33,627 nucleotides of DNA, from positions 1 to 33,627 of IMG/VR virus record IMGVR_UViG_3300006803_000046. One strand, 5' to 3'. The notes under the pieces were generated by a model. It was not told the DNA's origin. It did no database searches and saw only the letters and a list, made by a program, of their open reading frames with translations. Source of the DNA: a virus. The position numbers and the translations under genes were made by a program. Numbering within the stretch: the stretch's first letter is position 1; each line of letters starts with the position of its first letter. Below, one piece after another: positions 12,286 through 21,413 of this stretch.

Positions 12286-15036
12286 TTACTGTTCTCTTTC
12301 CTTCCACTGAAGATTGATTCGAATATTATGTTCTTCATCTTCTACAGGACGCTTGATAGGATTCCACATGAAGGTCCACGCTGCTTGAGGCGGAGGAGTA
12401 CCAATGATTAGACTACCTGTACCTTGAGTACCACTACCTTGAACTGCATTTAGTACGGTATTATAGTCTAATGGGTAAGAGTTAGCTGAAGTAGTAAATA
12501 CATCTAATGAAAACACATGATGATGGTAGCTAGTAGCTGTACCTGCAGTCTCTTGACCAGCAACTACATCTGTAGCATAGGTAAAATTATGATCGTCTAC
12601 TACAGTAACTGCTACTACTTCATATAAAGTATAAGTACCGGTAATCCCAGGAAAAGGAGCTACAAGAACAATTTCAGTATCAGTAATTGTAGAAATTTGT
12701 CCGTGCCTATCATCAACTTCGATAAAATCCCCCGGAGTTAATCCAGTTGCAGTAAACCCTATTCCTGTAATAGTAGCACTTCCATTAGTAACTACAGCAT
12801 TTGCGACACTAGCAGTATTGAAACTAGTAGTACCTGAAATCCTTACCTTATCATTACTAGTAAAATGGTGTTGCCACGAGCGAACAGAGGCAGTGCCTCC
12901 GGCAGCAACAATAGTATCGATAGAGCGTACTCTTTCTATACAGAACGAGTCTCCTGCTACAACCGAATCAATTGTAGTAGACTGTCTATCCCCTACTAAG
13001 AAATAATCAGTACTAGTACCTCTATAACCTAGCTCCAAGATTCTAACACGTTCATTAATTGCAGCTCCGGACTTAAAGATAATATGATCATTTTGATGGC
13101 CGTGATGTTCCCCAGTATAATTAGAACTTAATTCTCGAGTAGCCCTATCGTCTTCAAGCAGCTCAATAGTAGTATATAGTTGAGCTTCATCTCTATCCTG
13201 CAAAGCCATATTATAGGTATTACCATTTAAAAACGTTAAACCCGGCTCCGTAACTCCTGAGACTGTAATAGGTAGACGATCTTCAAAGTAATGAACATTA
13301 GTTTGAAAAATAGGGTTATTTATTACTTTAATTGTAACTGCAGTTCCTGTACCATAAGGATTATCGTCCCCCACAATAGATAATAGCTCTTGAGATCTAA
13401 CAGAAGTACTAGCCTCTGAGTTTACTCGCTCTGTACCATACTGAATTGTATTAAATAGTTCAGTAAAGTTTAAATCTGTAGGGCCTTTTATAGGTCTTCT
13501 AAATATTTCTGGTCCGTGCCCTTCATGACGCGCATCCTTGTCGATTTCAGTAGTAGCGTACCCAACTGGTTTATAGTTTTCTCCCCTCAGTAGACACTTC
13601 CGGAATATTCTAATTTCTCCACGAACATCGTCCCCATTTGCATCATAAGCATCAATAGTTAAATACTTAGGTAAATATAAAGAATGATTATCAATACCGT
13701 TAATTTGTGCGACTGGTCTCATAGAAAATAAATAATGAGTAGAGTTATCGACAGAGTCTGTTGTTACGGTAAAGCTTTCATCCAGGCTTCTAAAAGCACC
13801 TTCTTCTAAAATATTAGTATTACCCGTACCTTCGGAGAAGACCCCCGCACCATACGCAAATATAGATTTTTCTCCTGTAGCTAAAGTACCGTCCCAAACA
13901 TTGGTAGCCCAGCAAATAGGCAGATTAGGATTACCAGTAGCATTATGAAGCCAGGAGCCAGCCGCTCCCCCGTTTCCCATATCCATCTCATGACATACAA
14001 CTCGTTGGCCTTCATAATACACACCCCATCTAATTCGTCCACCTCCTAAATACTGATAATCAATCCAATATTGGTTAGACCTATTAACTAGTATTTCCAT
14101 GCCGGAAGGATTCGAACCACCCCCGTTACCTGACAGATTATCTTTATTCCACATAGCTTGCGGAATAATACTATCTGTTTTTATACCTCCAAAAGTTTTA
14201 CGATGAACAAGGTATAAACCGTTTCCTTTCCCATCTCCACCATTAGTGAGATCGCGTCCAAGCTGAAAGAAAAAGCCGTCGGCACCTTCAAACATACCCC
14301 ATCTACGAATACACCCATCAACGCCTGTGTCTCCTATTCTAGTCGCCATAACCACTAACTGATTAGCACCAGGAATGTAAGGGTGGTAAAGATTACTAGT
14401 ATGAGTGGACTTTGATCCAGTAATATCTTGAACTTTAACTTCTACTGCTTGATATGCTGGAATATATTCAACAGTTCCCCCATTACCTAAACTATTTGAA
14501 AATTGGTCTAATAAAGCATTTTTGGTGAATAAATACTGAGCAACTAACTGTTTATTTGAAGTACGAAGCTCTCCATATTGAGTTAACTCAGGCGCGCCTT
14601 CTTGGAAGGTAACCTGCCCTGAGCCAAACCTATCTACGTTCCACCCAAACTCTGGATTATCATATCCCATAATGTTTTGGGCGGGTATATAAATATCTTC
14701 CGCAGGTCCATTAACGTAAGCTATAATTTGTCCGTCTATACCACCAAATCTTATTTCCTGATTATCCTCAGGAGAATAGCCTAAGTGTTTTGCGGTAGAA
14801 TTATAGTGTACAGAAAGCACCCCTGTAGTAGACGTTTCTTGTTTTATTCCATGCACATGGAACATAAAGTCACTGTTACTATCAAGCACAGCCCCCGTTA
14901 GTTGGTACATAGAACCGACTTGCCAAATATGCGTTAATTCTTTGTTATCATACCTAATTTCAGCAGTGTGAATCATGTATACACGATCACCTGTACTTTC
15001 CGGAGGTATTCTAGTATATTTGCGTTCCCCTGCCAT
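12286..15036 (-). CDS. Large virion structural protein, 916 aa
   Basis: The largest product in the window. No enzymatic motif is visible. The first about 450 residues are glycine/tryptophan/tyrosine-rich with many beta turns (GADGFFFQLGRDLTNGGDG; YQYLGGGRIRWGVYYEGQ), as in receptor-binding or capsid-decoration proteins. Near residues 720-830 lie modules ending in AVTVVDDHNFTYATDVVAG, the beta-sandwich insert often seen in phage structural proteins. Histidine clusters (EHHGHQNDH, SYHHHVF) could bind metal as in tail-fibre tips. A tail/baseplate or adhesin role is inferred from position and composition. Confidence 0.65.
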   Translation of the reverse strand: MAGERKYTRIPPESTGDRVYMIHTAEIRYDNKELTHIWQVGSMYQLTGAVLDSNSDFMFHVHGIKQETSTTGVLSVHYNSTAKHLGYSPEDNQEIRFGGIDGQIIAYVNGPAEDIYIPAQNIMGYDNPEFGWNVDRFGSGQVTFQEGAPELTQYGELRTSNKQLVAQYLFTKNALLDQFSNSLGNGGTVEYIPAYQAVEVKVQDITGSKSTHTSNLYHPYIPGANQLVVMATRIGDTGVDGCIRRWGMFEGADGFFFQLGRDLTNGGDGKGNGLYLVHRKTFGGIKTDSIIPQAMWNKDNLSGNGGGSNPSGMEILVNRSNQYWIDYQYLGGGRIRWGVYYEGQRVVCHEMDMGNGGAAGSWLHNATGNPNLPICWATNVWDGTLATGEKSIFAYGAGVFSEGTGNTNILEEGAFRSLDESFTVTTDSVDNSTHYLFSMRPVAQINGIDNHSLYLPKYLTIDAYDANGDDVRGEIRIFRKCLLRGENYKPVGYATTEIDKDARHEGHGPEIFRRPIKGPTDLNFTELFNTIQYGTERVNSEASTSVRSQELLSIVGDDNPYGTGTAVTIKVINNPIFQTNVHYFEDRLPITVSGVTEPGLTFLNGNTYNMALQDRDEAQLYTTIELLEDDRATRELSSNYTGEHHGHQNDHIIFKSGAAINERVRILELGYRGTSTDYFLVGDRQSTTIDSVVAGDSFCIERVRSIDTIVAAGGTASVRSWQHHFTSNDKVRISGTTSFNTASVANAVVTNGSATITGIGFTATGLTPGDFIEVDDRHGQISTITDTEIVLVAPFPGITGTYTLYEVVAVTVVDDHNFTYATDVVAGQETAGTATSYHHHVFSLDVFTTSANSYPLDYNTVLNAVQGSGTQGTGSLIIGTPPPQAAWTFMWNPIKRPVEDEEHNIRINLQWKEREQ

Positions 15037-15046
15037 TATTTACTCC

Positions 15047-15622
15047 TTATTTTGCTGTAGACAGCAACTTCATAATTTTTGCCTTGAAATCATCGTCAAA
15101 TTCATCGATAGGCTTCAAGTCTAATTCGGTTTGTATACTGGTAGCCAGTGGGGCCTTAGCGGGTTCTTCAATTGTAGGCATTACTGGTTGGTTAATTTTA
15201 GTACTCAAATTGTTAACTTCTAACCGCTTACTTGCATAGTTAATGCTTATATTCCATTTCGTTTCGTAGCCGTTCCAGTCAATTTCTTGGCCTAAATAGT
15301 TTAAATCTACCATTTGATACACGTTTCTTTTCCGTGCGGGAAGTCCTTCTAGAATACTCTCTAATGCAAGCCCCATTTCCACCTTAGTCTTAATCTCAAT
15401 TAATGTCGAGTGGATAAATGTCTTGTCAGTTTCAGGAGCAATTCTTACAATATTATTTTTTGTTACAAAAAGATCCCAAGTTAAGGAAAAACCTGCCCAA
15501 GTATCCCCAGGCTCCATAACTTTTTCAATTTCTGCAATAATTAAATTTATTTCGTCATTAAACTGAGTAACACCATTTTTCATGGTATACGCAGTGTGTC
15601 TAACTTTCTTTCTTGAAAACAT
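15047..15622 (-). CDS. Structural-operon protein, 191 aa
   Basis: Mixed alpha/beta protein with a basic start (FSRKKVRHTAYTMKNGV) and an aspartate-rich helical C terminus (LDLKPIDEFDDDFKAKIMKL) after a proline-rich linker (INQPVMPTIEEPAKAPL). It lies between the two biggest structural genes in the leftward operon, so a virion or assembly (chaperone-like) role is likely. No family recognised. A G6/C6 hairpin lies just upstream of its start. Confidence 0.55.
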   Translation of the reverse strand: MFSRKKVRHTAYTMKNGVTQFNDEINLIIAEIEKVMEPGDTWAGFSLTWDLFVTKNNIVRIAPETDKTFIHSTLIEIKTKVEMGLALESILEGLPARKRNVYQMVDLNYLGQEIDWNGYETKWNISINYASKRLEVNNLSTKINQPVMPTIEEPAKAPLATSIQTELDLKPIDEFDDDFKAKIMKLLSTAK

Positions 15623-15644
15623 ATTTTTTCCTCGTTTTAGAAAA

Positions 15645-15666
15645 GGGGGGAAGAAACCCTCCCCCC
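15645..15666 (-). terminator. Leftward intrinsic terminator
   Basis: Read on the minus strand, GGGGGG (15666-15661), a 10-nt loop and CCCCCC (15650-15645) are followed by TTTTCT. It sits after the 15695 gene and before the next start, so it probably attenuates transcription past the abundant upstream gene. Confidence 0.7.
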
Positions 15667-15694
15667 GAATTTACATCTAATATTAAACTATAAC

Positions 15695-17914
15695 TTAGAC
15701 AGTACCTTCGTCGTAGTTACGTTCAAGAGCCGCAATAAGTGAAACGATGTTTGACTTAGAACGGTTAATTGTACCAGCAGATGATACGTACTGAGCTTCA
15801 TTCAATCCAAGTGCCACAACGATAATTGGAGCAGGAGTAGAAGCAGAACCTGCCCCACGCTGAACGTTACCATCATAGTCATATGAGAAGGTAGCAGAAG
15901 CACGCTTAGTTGGCCAAGAAGGGTTTACTAAGCCTGAGATAGGAGTACTATCCTTGTCTTGTACAATTACAGCCAGTGGCGTATTGTAGTTTTTTCCTTC
16001 TGGAGAAGTAGCAGCCAAATCATTTTCGAAGAATACGAAGAACTTAGCAAACTCATCATCCTGCAACGTAGAGCCAAAGTTGACGTTAAGCGTTGCTAAG
16101 AAGTTGAATAATCGAGTTCCGTTCTGAGCATCAACGAATTCAATAGCGTTAGTATCTGCTTCCGCAAAACTATCGATATATACACCTGATGCGGTTACAA
16201 GAGTGTCCCCAACAAATCGGAGTAAGCTATCCCCTGTTTTACCAACAACAGTACCAGTACCATCGGCATCGATATCGCTATTTTGACGTAAGAAGTACTG
16301 TACTTTTTCATAGATATCTACAGTAGTATTTACACCACCAGCGCCTTCACCAGCAACGTTAGTATCCCCATCAATGATTACAGTAAAGGGATAGTTAGTG
16401 CCCGCAATTTCACGTGAGCCTGCGAATACTTCCCAGTTAGTAGGATCACTTGGAGGAGCAGTAGCAGTATTGACACCAGTCTTATTGATGTACCACTCAC
16501 CTGCTTCTTGAATAACATCACCAATTGCATAGTCGCCAGCCCCAGTAGTATGTGTAGCGCCTGAGATCTTATCGTTAGTAACAAGATCACCGTTAGCGTC
16601 ACGAACATAAGTGATAGTTGTAAGATCATAAGAAGGACGAACAGCAGAACCACCGGTATCAGTACTGCTATTAGCAGTTGCTACTGTAGGGGTCATAGTA
16701 AAGGTTGTATCACTAGGAATCGACAGAATTGCCGTAGTAGTTTCGTTGAAATCAGTCTCAGAAGTAAAACCAGTAATAGTCAAAACTTCCCCAATAGCTA
16801 AGCCGTGAGCACTAGGAGTAGTATAAGTATGGATAGTACCGTCAGAAGAAGCACTAACACTAACACCACCAGAAAGGAAGCCTTCGAGATGAGGTACCTT
16901 CAAGTCTGCCTGAGACGTAAGAGGGAATCGATATGCTTGATACGTTACTGAGGATACACCGATATCACTGAAGCGTGAAGTACCGTATGTAGACTGCCAC
17001 TCACGAACAAACAACTTCAGAATATTAGTTGCACCTGTTTGATCCCGATAATCCGCTCCACCATTTTCGTACATTTGAACTGCCTGATTAACTGCACCAA
17101 ACTGTTTAAAGTTAAAAGTATTGGTAGTAGAAGTTTCATCTTGTACTTGCTGATAATATACTTGGTCAGTTGCCCCAAGAATACCAAGAGAGATAATAGC
17201 AGCCCATTCTTCTTGAATGACGTTAGACGTATCTTTAACAGACCAACCACCATCACGAATTAATTCAATAGTAGTGGCACTAACAGTACCAGAAGTTTCA
17301 ACTTTATCCCAGTTCCAGCCGTTGATCATTTCGAACTGCTCGTCCGTAATTGGACCCATTGGGAAAGGGAATTTAATCAAAAGTGCGTCAGACTGCCAAG
17401 CATCTTTGAGAGATGAGTAGATAGCTTTCAAAGAAGCCCCATCATCGCCTAAGTTACCTTGAACAACCAAACCAATTTTCTTGAGGTCCCAATCAATAAT
17501 AATTTCGTCAGCAGTAATAGCCGCAGAAATATTGTCCGTACCAGTAGTTAAGTCAAAATTGGTGCCTGCTTGAGAAGCCCCGCCGGTTACAGCAGATTGG
17601 GTAAGAGTTGCAGCAGCAGCAGTATTTGCCCCACCAACTGTAGTTACTGTAAAACCAGTAACAGCTCCGGTGCTTACAGAAGTAACAGTTACTTTAGAAC
17701 CATCAGATAATTCAATTACATTATCTACGACATACCCCGAACCAGCAGTAAAAGTTCCGTTGTTGCCTACGTTATCGTAGTCAGCAGCGGCTGTTTGTCC
17801 ATTAATAATATCACCACCAATACTGGATGCGATAGGAGTGGATACTGTCGGTACGTGTACTGACAATTGATCCGGATCCTTCTGGACGTTAGAAGTTTGA
17901 AAGAAATTAGCCAT
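15695..17914 (-). CDS. Major tail-type structural protein, 739 aa
   Basis: Glycine/threonine/alanine-rich virion protein. A conserved-looking core (IIIDWDLKKIGLVVQGN; LIKFPFPMGPITDEQFEMI; IELIRDGGWSVKDTSNVIQ; WAAIISLGILGATDQVYYQQ) surrounds two inserted low-complexity modules: FTAGSGYVVDNVIELSDGS near residues 50-120, and an Ig-like domain (HGLAIGEVLTITGF...) near 360-420. The size, abundance-type composition and own terminator fit a major tail (sheath- or tube-like) protein, but the sheath assignment cannot be proved by eye. A palindrome (17961-17982) and TATAAT-like sequence lie upstream. Confidence 0.65.
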   Translation of the reverse strand: MANFFQTSNVQKDPDQLSVHVPTVSTPIASSIGGDIINGQTAAADYDNVGNNGTFTAGSGYVVDNVIELSDGSKVTVTSVSTGAVTGFTVTTVGGANTAAAATLTQSAVTGGASQAGTNFDLTTGTDNISAAITADEIIIDWDLKKIGLVVQGNLGDDGASLKAIYSSLKDAWQSDALLIKFPFPMGPITDEQFEMINGWNWDKVETSGTVSATTIELIRDGGWSVKDTSNVIQEEWAAIISLGILGATDQVYYQQVQDETSTTNTFNFKQFGAVNQAVQMYENGGADYRDQTGATNILKLFVREWQSTYGTSRFSDIGVSSVTYQAYRFPLTSQADLKVPHLEGFLSGGVSVSASSDGTIHTYTTPSAHGLAIGEVLTITGFTSETDFNETTTAILSIPSDTTFTMTPTVATANSSTDTGGSAVRPSYDLTTITYVRDANGDLVTNDKISGATHTTGAGDYAIGDVIQEAGEWYINKTGVNTATAPPSDPTNWEVFAGSREIAGTNYPFTVIIDGDTNVAGEGAGGVNTTVDIYEKVQYFLRQNSDIDADGTGTVVGKTGDSLLRFVGDTLVTASGVYIDSFAEADTNAIEFVDAQNGTRLFNFLATLNVNFGSTLQDDEFAKFFVFFENDLAATSPEGKNYNTPLAVIVQDKDSTPISGLVNPSWPTKRASATFSYDYDGNVQRGAGSASTPAPIIVVALGLNEAQYVSSAGTINRSKSNIVSLIAALERNYDEGTV

Positions 17915-17960
17915 TTAGTTTTTCTCCTAATAGCTTGCCCTAAGTCTAGGACATTATAAT

Positions 17961-17982
17961 ATATACTTGTTTATAAGTATAT
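17961..17982. promoter_or_regulatory. Inverted repeat upstream of the major structural gene
   Basis: ATATACTT (17961-17968) and AAGTATAT (17975-17982) are perfect 8-bp arms around 6 bp. On the minus strand a TATAAT follows within 20 bp, but no -35 box is at 17 bp. It could be a late-promoter activator site or an mRNA hairpin protecting the abundant message. Confidence 0.4.
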
Positions 17983-17999
17983 CTAAGTAGCCTCGACTG

Positions 18000-19673
18000 T
18001 TAGACCGTTCCCGAATCATATTGCCTGTCAGAACTCTGAAAGAGCGATATAGTCGTATCCGCACTAGCAGTCAAAACTTTTTGAACTCGAAAGAATTCAA
18101 AGTTTAAATTATGTGCTACAATTACTACATTAATATCTCCTCCGGAGGTATCATATGAGCTTGTAACTTTATACTTTCCAGCATTTACTGGATCTGCTGC
18201 TATACTATCAAAAGTACTAGAGTCGGGGGTAGCCCCAACTCTTTCAGCCCCTACTAATTCCGTATAGGTTAAAGGATTATTTAAATCAGTATAACTGTAG
18301 ACTCTTAGCTCAGTTTCATCTTCGATATTATCAATAACCAGTGCTTTTGCTGCGACAAAAACTACAGAAGAGCCCGCACCCACATTAGTTACAGTAGGTG
18401 TATTACTAGTACCATTCAAAGCAACTGTAATTTCAAACCCACTTGTATTTCTTATAGCGGCACTAGTAGACCCATTAGCCCCAAAAGTAGTATTATCAAA
18501 TACTATATTTGTAAAAGTAATCGAGGTATCGGCAGTATAAGTAGTAGCTGTAAATTCAAAAGCGTGCCCAGAGCCTACATTAATTATATTACAGTTATTT
18601 ATTCCAGTAGTGGTTCCGAAAGCAGCATCTGTAATCATGGCTACTGCAGAAGCGGAGCGGGGTCGTATATCTGCATTTTCTATTGAGCCTCCCCCTAAAG
18701 TAAGGGCTATTGCATCTACTGTGCCTCCAGTAATTTCTACACTACTATTCATAGTAATAAGTCTTAATCCTAGCAAAGCACAGGAGCTAATTGTTGCTGT
18801 TCCTGTAGTGCCTGTAAAAATTAAGTCAGGTCTATTAGTAGCAATAGATACTGCTGAAGACTGAAAGTTGCAGTTAGTCATACTAAAAGTAGTAGAAGCA
18901 TTTCCAAGGTTTACTGTCCAACCAAGCCACGCAGTATCAATAGCTGCTTGATCTACGTGAATAAAAGTTTTATCTGATTCTGAAAAAGTTGTTGCAATTG
19001 CAGTACCTGCAGTAGCTCCTTCCCCTATTGTAAGTCGACAGTAAAATAAATCTGCTCCTGCTTGAGTTACTAATAAACCTTTATATCCGTTAGTTTTGTT
19101 AGACTCTGTAGTTCGAATAAAGGCTATAGTATTATCTGTAGTTCCATTTATATAGAATGGAGAGACTTGACTGCCCACAAATGTAATAAAATTATCTAGA
19201 AAGGTATTAGGTTTATTACCAGATCCGGCATCGGTATTACTTACTCGAAACCCTATGGCTTCGACATTACTAGTAGTAATACTTCCTGATAGTGAGGGTA
19301 CGTCACACCAAATAGGAGTATAACCTCCTGTAGCCGGATAGAAAGACCCTAAATTAACAATACCATTATTGCTACCATCATGAATTAAGACATCATAAGA
19401 AGTAAGAGTACTACCTACAGAGGTATTTAACCAGTAGAGAGTAGCGCTACCAGAGCTTGATAAATTTCTGCTAGCATTATTGCTCGCACCTACGGCTTGA
19501 ATAAAGTTATTTTCATTGTCAAAACGAGTTTCGATACAACCAGTACCTTGCAATTCAAATCCATCCGCTACGTTAACGTCTATAGTATTACCCCCTCCAG
19601 GGGTATACTCAAGGGTGCCGACATTGTCGGCATCCATGTTATTGAATACTGTGGTACGTGTACCGAAAGCCAT
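18000..19673 (-). CDS. Tail-fibre-like beta-helix protein, 557 aa
   Basis: Serine/threonine/asparagine-rich with regularly spaced short strands (IISS-, ITGGTVDAIALTLGGGSIEN; ATISSCALLGLRLITMNSSV), the texture of a right-handed parallel beta-helix as in tail fibres and spikes. The first about 150 residues look like a lectin/jelly-roll (FDNENNFIQAVGASNNAS). The last six residues (YDSGTV) resemble the last six of the 739-aa protein (YDEGTV), which suggests a shared C-terminal capping or recruitment signal. The upstream gene's stop overlaps its start. Confidence 0.6.
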   Translation of the reverse strand: MAFGTRTTVFNNMDADNVGTLEYTPGGGNTIDVNVADGFELQGTGCIETRFDNENNFIQAVGASNNASRNLSSSGSATLYWLNTSVGSTLTSYDVLIHDGSNNGIVNLGSFYPATGGYTPIWCDVPSLSGSITTSNVEAIGFRVSNTDAGSGNKPNTFLDNFITFVGSQVSPFYINGTTDNTIAFIRTTESNKTNGYKGLLVTQAGADLFYCRLTIGEGATAGTAIATTFSESDKTFIHVDQAAIDTAWLGWTVNLGNASTTFSMTNCNFQSSAVSIATNRPDLIFTGTTGTATISSCALLGLRLITMNSSVEITGGTVDAIALTLGGGSIENADIRPRSASAVAMITDAAFGTTTGINNCNIINVGSGHAFEFTATTYTADTSITFTNIVFDNTTFGANGSTSAAIRNTSGFEITVALNGTSNTPTVTNVGAGSSVVFVAAKALVIDNIEDETELRVYSYTDLNNPLTYTELVGAERVGATPDSSTFDSIAADPVNAGKYKVTSSYDTSGGDINVVIVAHNLNFEFFRVQKVLTASADTTISLFQSSDRQYDSGTV

Positions 19674-20029
19674 TAAGGATTAGCTCTGGTAACGTCCTTG
19701 ACTACTTTAACTTTTCCAATAAGTAGAGTTTGAACATTGCCCGAATCATCAACTTGTTGAATATCATAGTTATAGGTTTTAGGGTCTAAGGCTCCTGTAA
19801 GGGTGCGGGACGCATTAAGATAAACAATTCCTACAGCAGCACTTGGCCCTATAGGAACAACAGAAACTTGAAGATCTCCCGGGTCGGGATCATCAATATT
19901 TGCTTTTAGAGTAAGGGTGTAAGTATAGTTTGTTACATCCGTAATAGTGCCGTCAGAGCTGATTACTAATTTAATAGTCCAATCGTCTCCGCGCACTAAA
20001 GGATTTAAATCTTTTGCTGTATATGACAT
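19673..20029 (-). CDS. BppU-like baseplate/fibre adaptor protein, 118 aa
   Basis: The N-terminal pattern LNPLVRGDDWTIKLVISSDG followed by Y-T-L-T-L-K-A matches the 'RGD, then hydrophobic strands' signature of BppU/DUF2479-type N-terminal domains that dock receptor-binding proteins on the baseplate. It is the first gene after the leftward promoter. The ATG at 20029 lacks a ribosome binding site; a TTG at 20053 would add eight residues. An alternative reading is a generic virion Ig-like protein. Confidence 0.6.
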   Translation of the reverse strand: MSYTAKDLNPLVRGDDWTIKLVISSDGTITDVTNYTYTLTLKANIDDPDPGDLQVSVVPIGPSAAVGIVYLNASRTLTGALDPKTYNYDIQQVDDSGNVQTLLIGKVKVVKDVTRANP

Positions 20030-20086
20030 AGTAGGTTCACGGTGCCTGGCCAATAATTATTAGCCTAGTAAAACATTTCATAGCAA

Positions 20087-20115
20087 ATTATAGCAAGTGT
20101 CACCTACTATGTCAA
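20087..20115 (-). promoter_or_regulatory. Leftward promoter of the structural operon
   Basis: On the minus strand TTGACA (20115-20110), 17 bp, TATAAT (20092-20087), in the same TTCTTGACAT context as the rightward promoters. It can drive the genes from 20029 leftward. Confidence 0.85.
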
Positions 20116-20167
20116 GAACTATTTTTTGAAAGGTGAATCCCCTCAAAAGGAAGGTTACTGACAATTT

Positions 20168-20551
20168 TTAAAAGTCTAAAACATACTCCAAGTTAGGTTT
20201 AAAAAATCCAGGCCCTTTTAGTACTTTTCCATCTTCTCTATAGATAGGTTTACCATCTTCCCCTAGTTTACTCATATTGCTAGCATGTACTTCTGCAAAA
20301 CAACAGTCTAAATCAAGCCCAAAAGAATGCCCTGCTCCATATACAACATATAATAGATCTGTAAGAGCATCAGCAACTTCTACAATATCCATAGCATCCA
20401 TAGCATCTTTAAACTCTTGTAACTCTTCAGCTATTAGTTCATATCTTAGCTTTTGAGTGTCTTCATCTGCCATCTCAGGAATATCTTTTACTTCCTGCCC
20501 AAATACTTGCATAAAGTCTCCTACAAGTTCGAAATTAGTACCATTTGACAT
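20168..20551 (-). CDS. MazG-fold pyrophosphohydrolase-like protein
   Basis: 127 aa. A helical all-alpha NTP pyrophosphohydrolase pattern: YELIAEELQEFKDAMDAM supplies the E-E-x-x-E metal site, and IVEVADALTDLLYVVYGAGH supplies the second E-x-x-D. The C terminus (SKLGEDGKPIYREDGKVLKG) matches phage MazG-like/phosphoribosyl-ATP-diphosphatase-like proteins. The family cleaves NTPs or dNTPs to NMP plus pyrophosphate. The ATG at 20551 has AAGGAG upstream and lies inside the end of the bS21 gene. One of three MazG-fold genes in the window. Confidence 0.8.
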   Translation of the reverse strand: MSNGTNFELVGDFMQVFGQEVKDIPEMADEDTQKLRYELIAEELQEFKDAMDAMDIVEVADALTDLLYVVYGAGHSFGLDLDCCFAEVHASNMSKLGEDGKPIYREDGKVLKGPGFFKPNLEYVLDF

Positions 20552-20732
20552 TGCTATTAGCTCCTTGTCTTTTTCTCTCTCTTTTGATTGCCGCTTTGTG
20601 AGATAGGTGTTTATTAACACTAGGTTTCTCATAGAACTCTTTTGATCTATAGTCCCAAACTATATCAGCGCTCTTTCTCTTAAATATCTTTAATGCTCTT
20701 TCAACATTATTATTTTTTACAGTAACTTTCAA
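20535..20732 (-). CDS. rpsU: Ribosomal protein bS21 homologue
   Basis: 65 aa. KNNNVERALKIFKRK aligns with the N terminus of bacterial S21 (valine, asparagine, A-L-x-x-F-K-R), and RSKEFYEKPSVNK carries the diagnostic E-F-Y-E-K-P; a basic KAAIKRERKR tail follows. bS21 sits on the 30S platform near the anti-Shine-Dalgarno and helps start translation. Phage-encoded bS21 has been reported in marine phages, including a Pelagibacter phage. It starts with TTG behind AAGGA and is coupled to the MazG-like gene. It may replace host S21 to favour phage messages; that is inference. Confidence 0.88.
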   Translation of the reverse strand: MKVTVKNNNVERALKIFKRKSADIVWDYRSKEFYEKPSVNKHLSHKAAIKRERKRQGANSNVKWY

Positions 20733-20740
20733 ATTATTCC

Positions 20741-21229
20741 TTAATTTTTCCCGTCTGTATAAAAAATATGAGTACCTATTTTATTAGTAATAGTCATATT
20801 CTTAGTCCAGACTGGAGCTTCTATATAATCAGCATGATACCACATAGCTCCGTCCGTTACATCCCATATTAAACGATTAGCGTAGAATAGCTTCCATGCT
20901 AGGGATAAAGCTTCTGAGTACGCATCATGGTCATTAATAACCTTACGTGATGGTTTTGAACAATACCATGTAAATTGGCACTTTCTTTTGCTTTTCTGAG
21001 TAACAACCCTACATATAGTATTAGGAAATCTATTAGATGTTACTCTATTAATAGTAACATACCCTACTGCTGTTCTACCCTCTAAGCTTTGGTTTCTACT
21101 CTCAAAATAAATATTATTAGCTAAACAAAATATTTCATTTTTGTCGTTAGACGTCATGTAAACTTCTGCATTCACTGACTGGCTAGATATAGCTAATAGT
21201 ACTGCTGTTATTGCTTTTTGAAAAACCAT
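20741..21229 (-). CDS. SleB/CwlJ-type cell-wall hydrolase
   Basis: 162 aa with an N-terminal signal peptide (FQKAITAVLLAISSQSVNA, cleavage after about residue 21). The Hydrolase_2 pattern follows: LANNIYFESRNQSLEG with the probable catalytic E43, AVGYVTINRVTSNRFPNTIC, CQFTWYC, then DGAMWYHADYIEAPVW and IGTHIFY. The family degrades peptidoglycan as a lytic transglycosylase. The signal peptide suggests export by the host Sec system. It stands apart from the GH24 lysozyme, so it may act in a different step (release, or entry if packaged). Its start overlaps the small SANT-like gene. Confidence 0.85.
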   Translation of the reverse strand: MVFQKAITAVLLAISSQSVNAEVYMTSNDKNEIFCLANNIYFESRNQSLEGRTAVGYVTINRVTSNRFPNTICRVVTQKSKRKCQFTWYCSKPSRKVINDHDAYSEALSLAWKLFYANRLIWDVTDGAMWYHADYIEAPVWTKNMTITNKIGTHIFYTDGKN

Positions 21230-21384
21230 CCTCTATCCTTTAAATACTTGGCTTGTTTTACACAGGCATTGTATGTTCTGTCTGGAAAAAGCTCTTCCAA
21301 TTCTAATCTGGAGCTTTGATGATACACTTTACTCAGCAGCTTTCGCTCATCATGAGTCCATGGTCTTTTTATATATTTTTTCAT
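21208..21384 (-). CDS. Mini SANT/Myb-like protein, 58 aa
   Basis: One SANT/Myb-like helical unit: RPWTHDERKLLSKVYHQSS (helix 1 with the W), RLELEELFPDRTYNACVKQA (helices 2 and 3) and KYLKDRGWFFKKQ. The layout W-T-x-x-E-x-x-x-L and 'PDRTYNACVKQAKYLK' equals that of small phage DNA-binding proteins. It is the first gene behind the leftward promoter at 21414-21442 and overlaps the hydrolase start by 22 bp. It is too short to be picked up by a standard length cut-off. Confidence 0.7.
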   Translation of the reverse strand: MKKYIKRPWTHDERKLLSKVYHQSSRLELEELFPDRTYNACVKQAKYLKDRGWFFKKQ

Positions 21385-21413
21385 AGAAACCTGTATGAAT
21401 ATATTTAAAATGT

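Noticed and set aside
15695-17914. Firm naming as tail sheath
   Set aside because: Composition and position fit, but no sheath signature can be verified by eye, so it is described only as a major tail-type structural protein.
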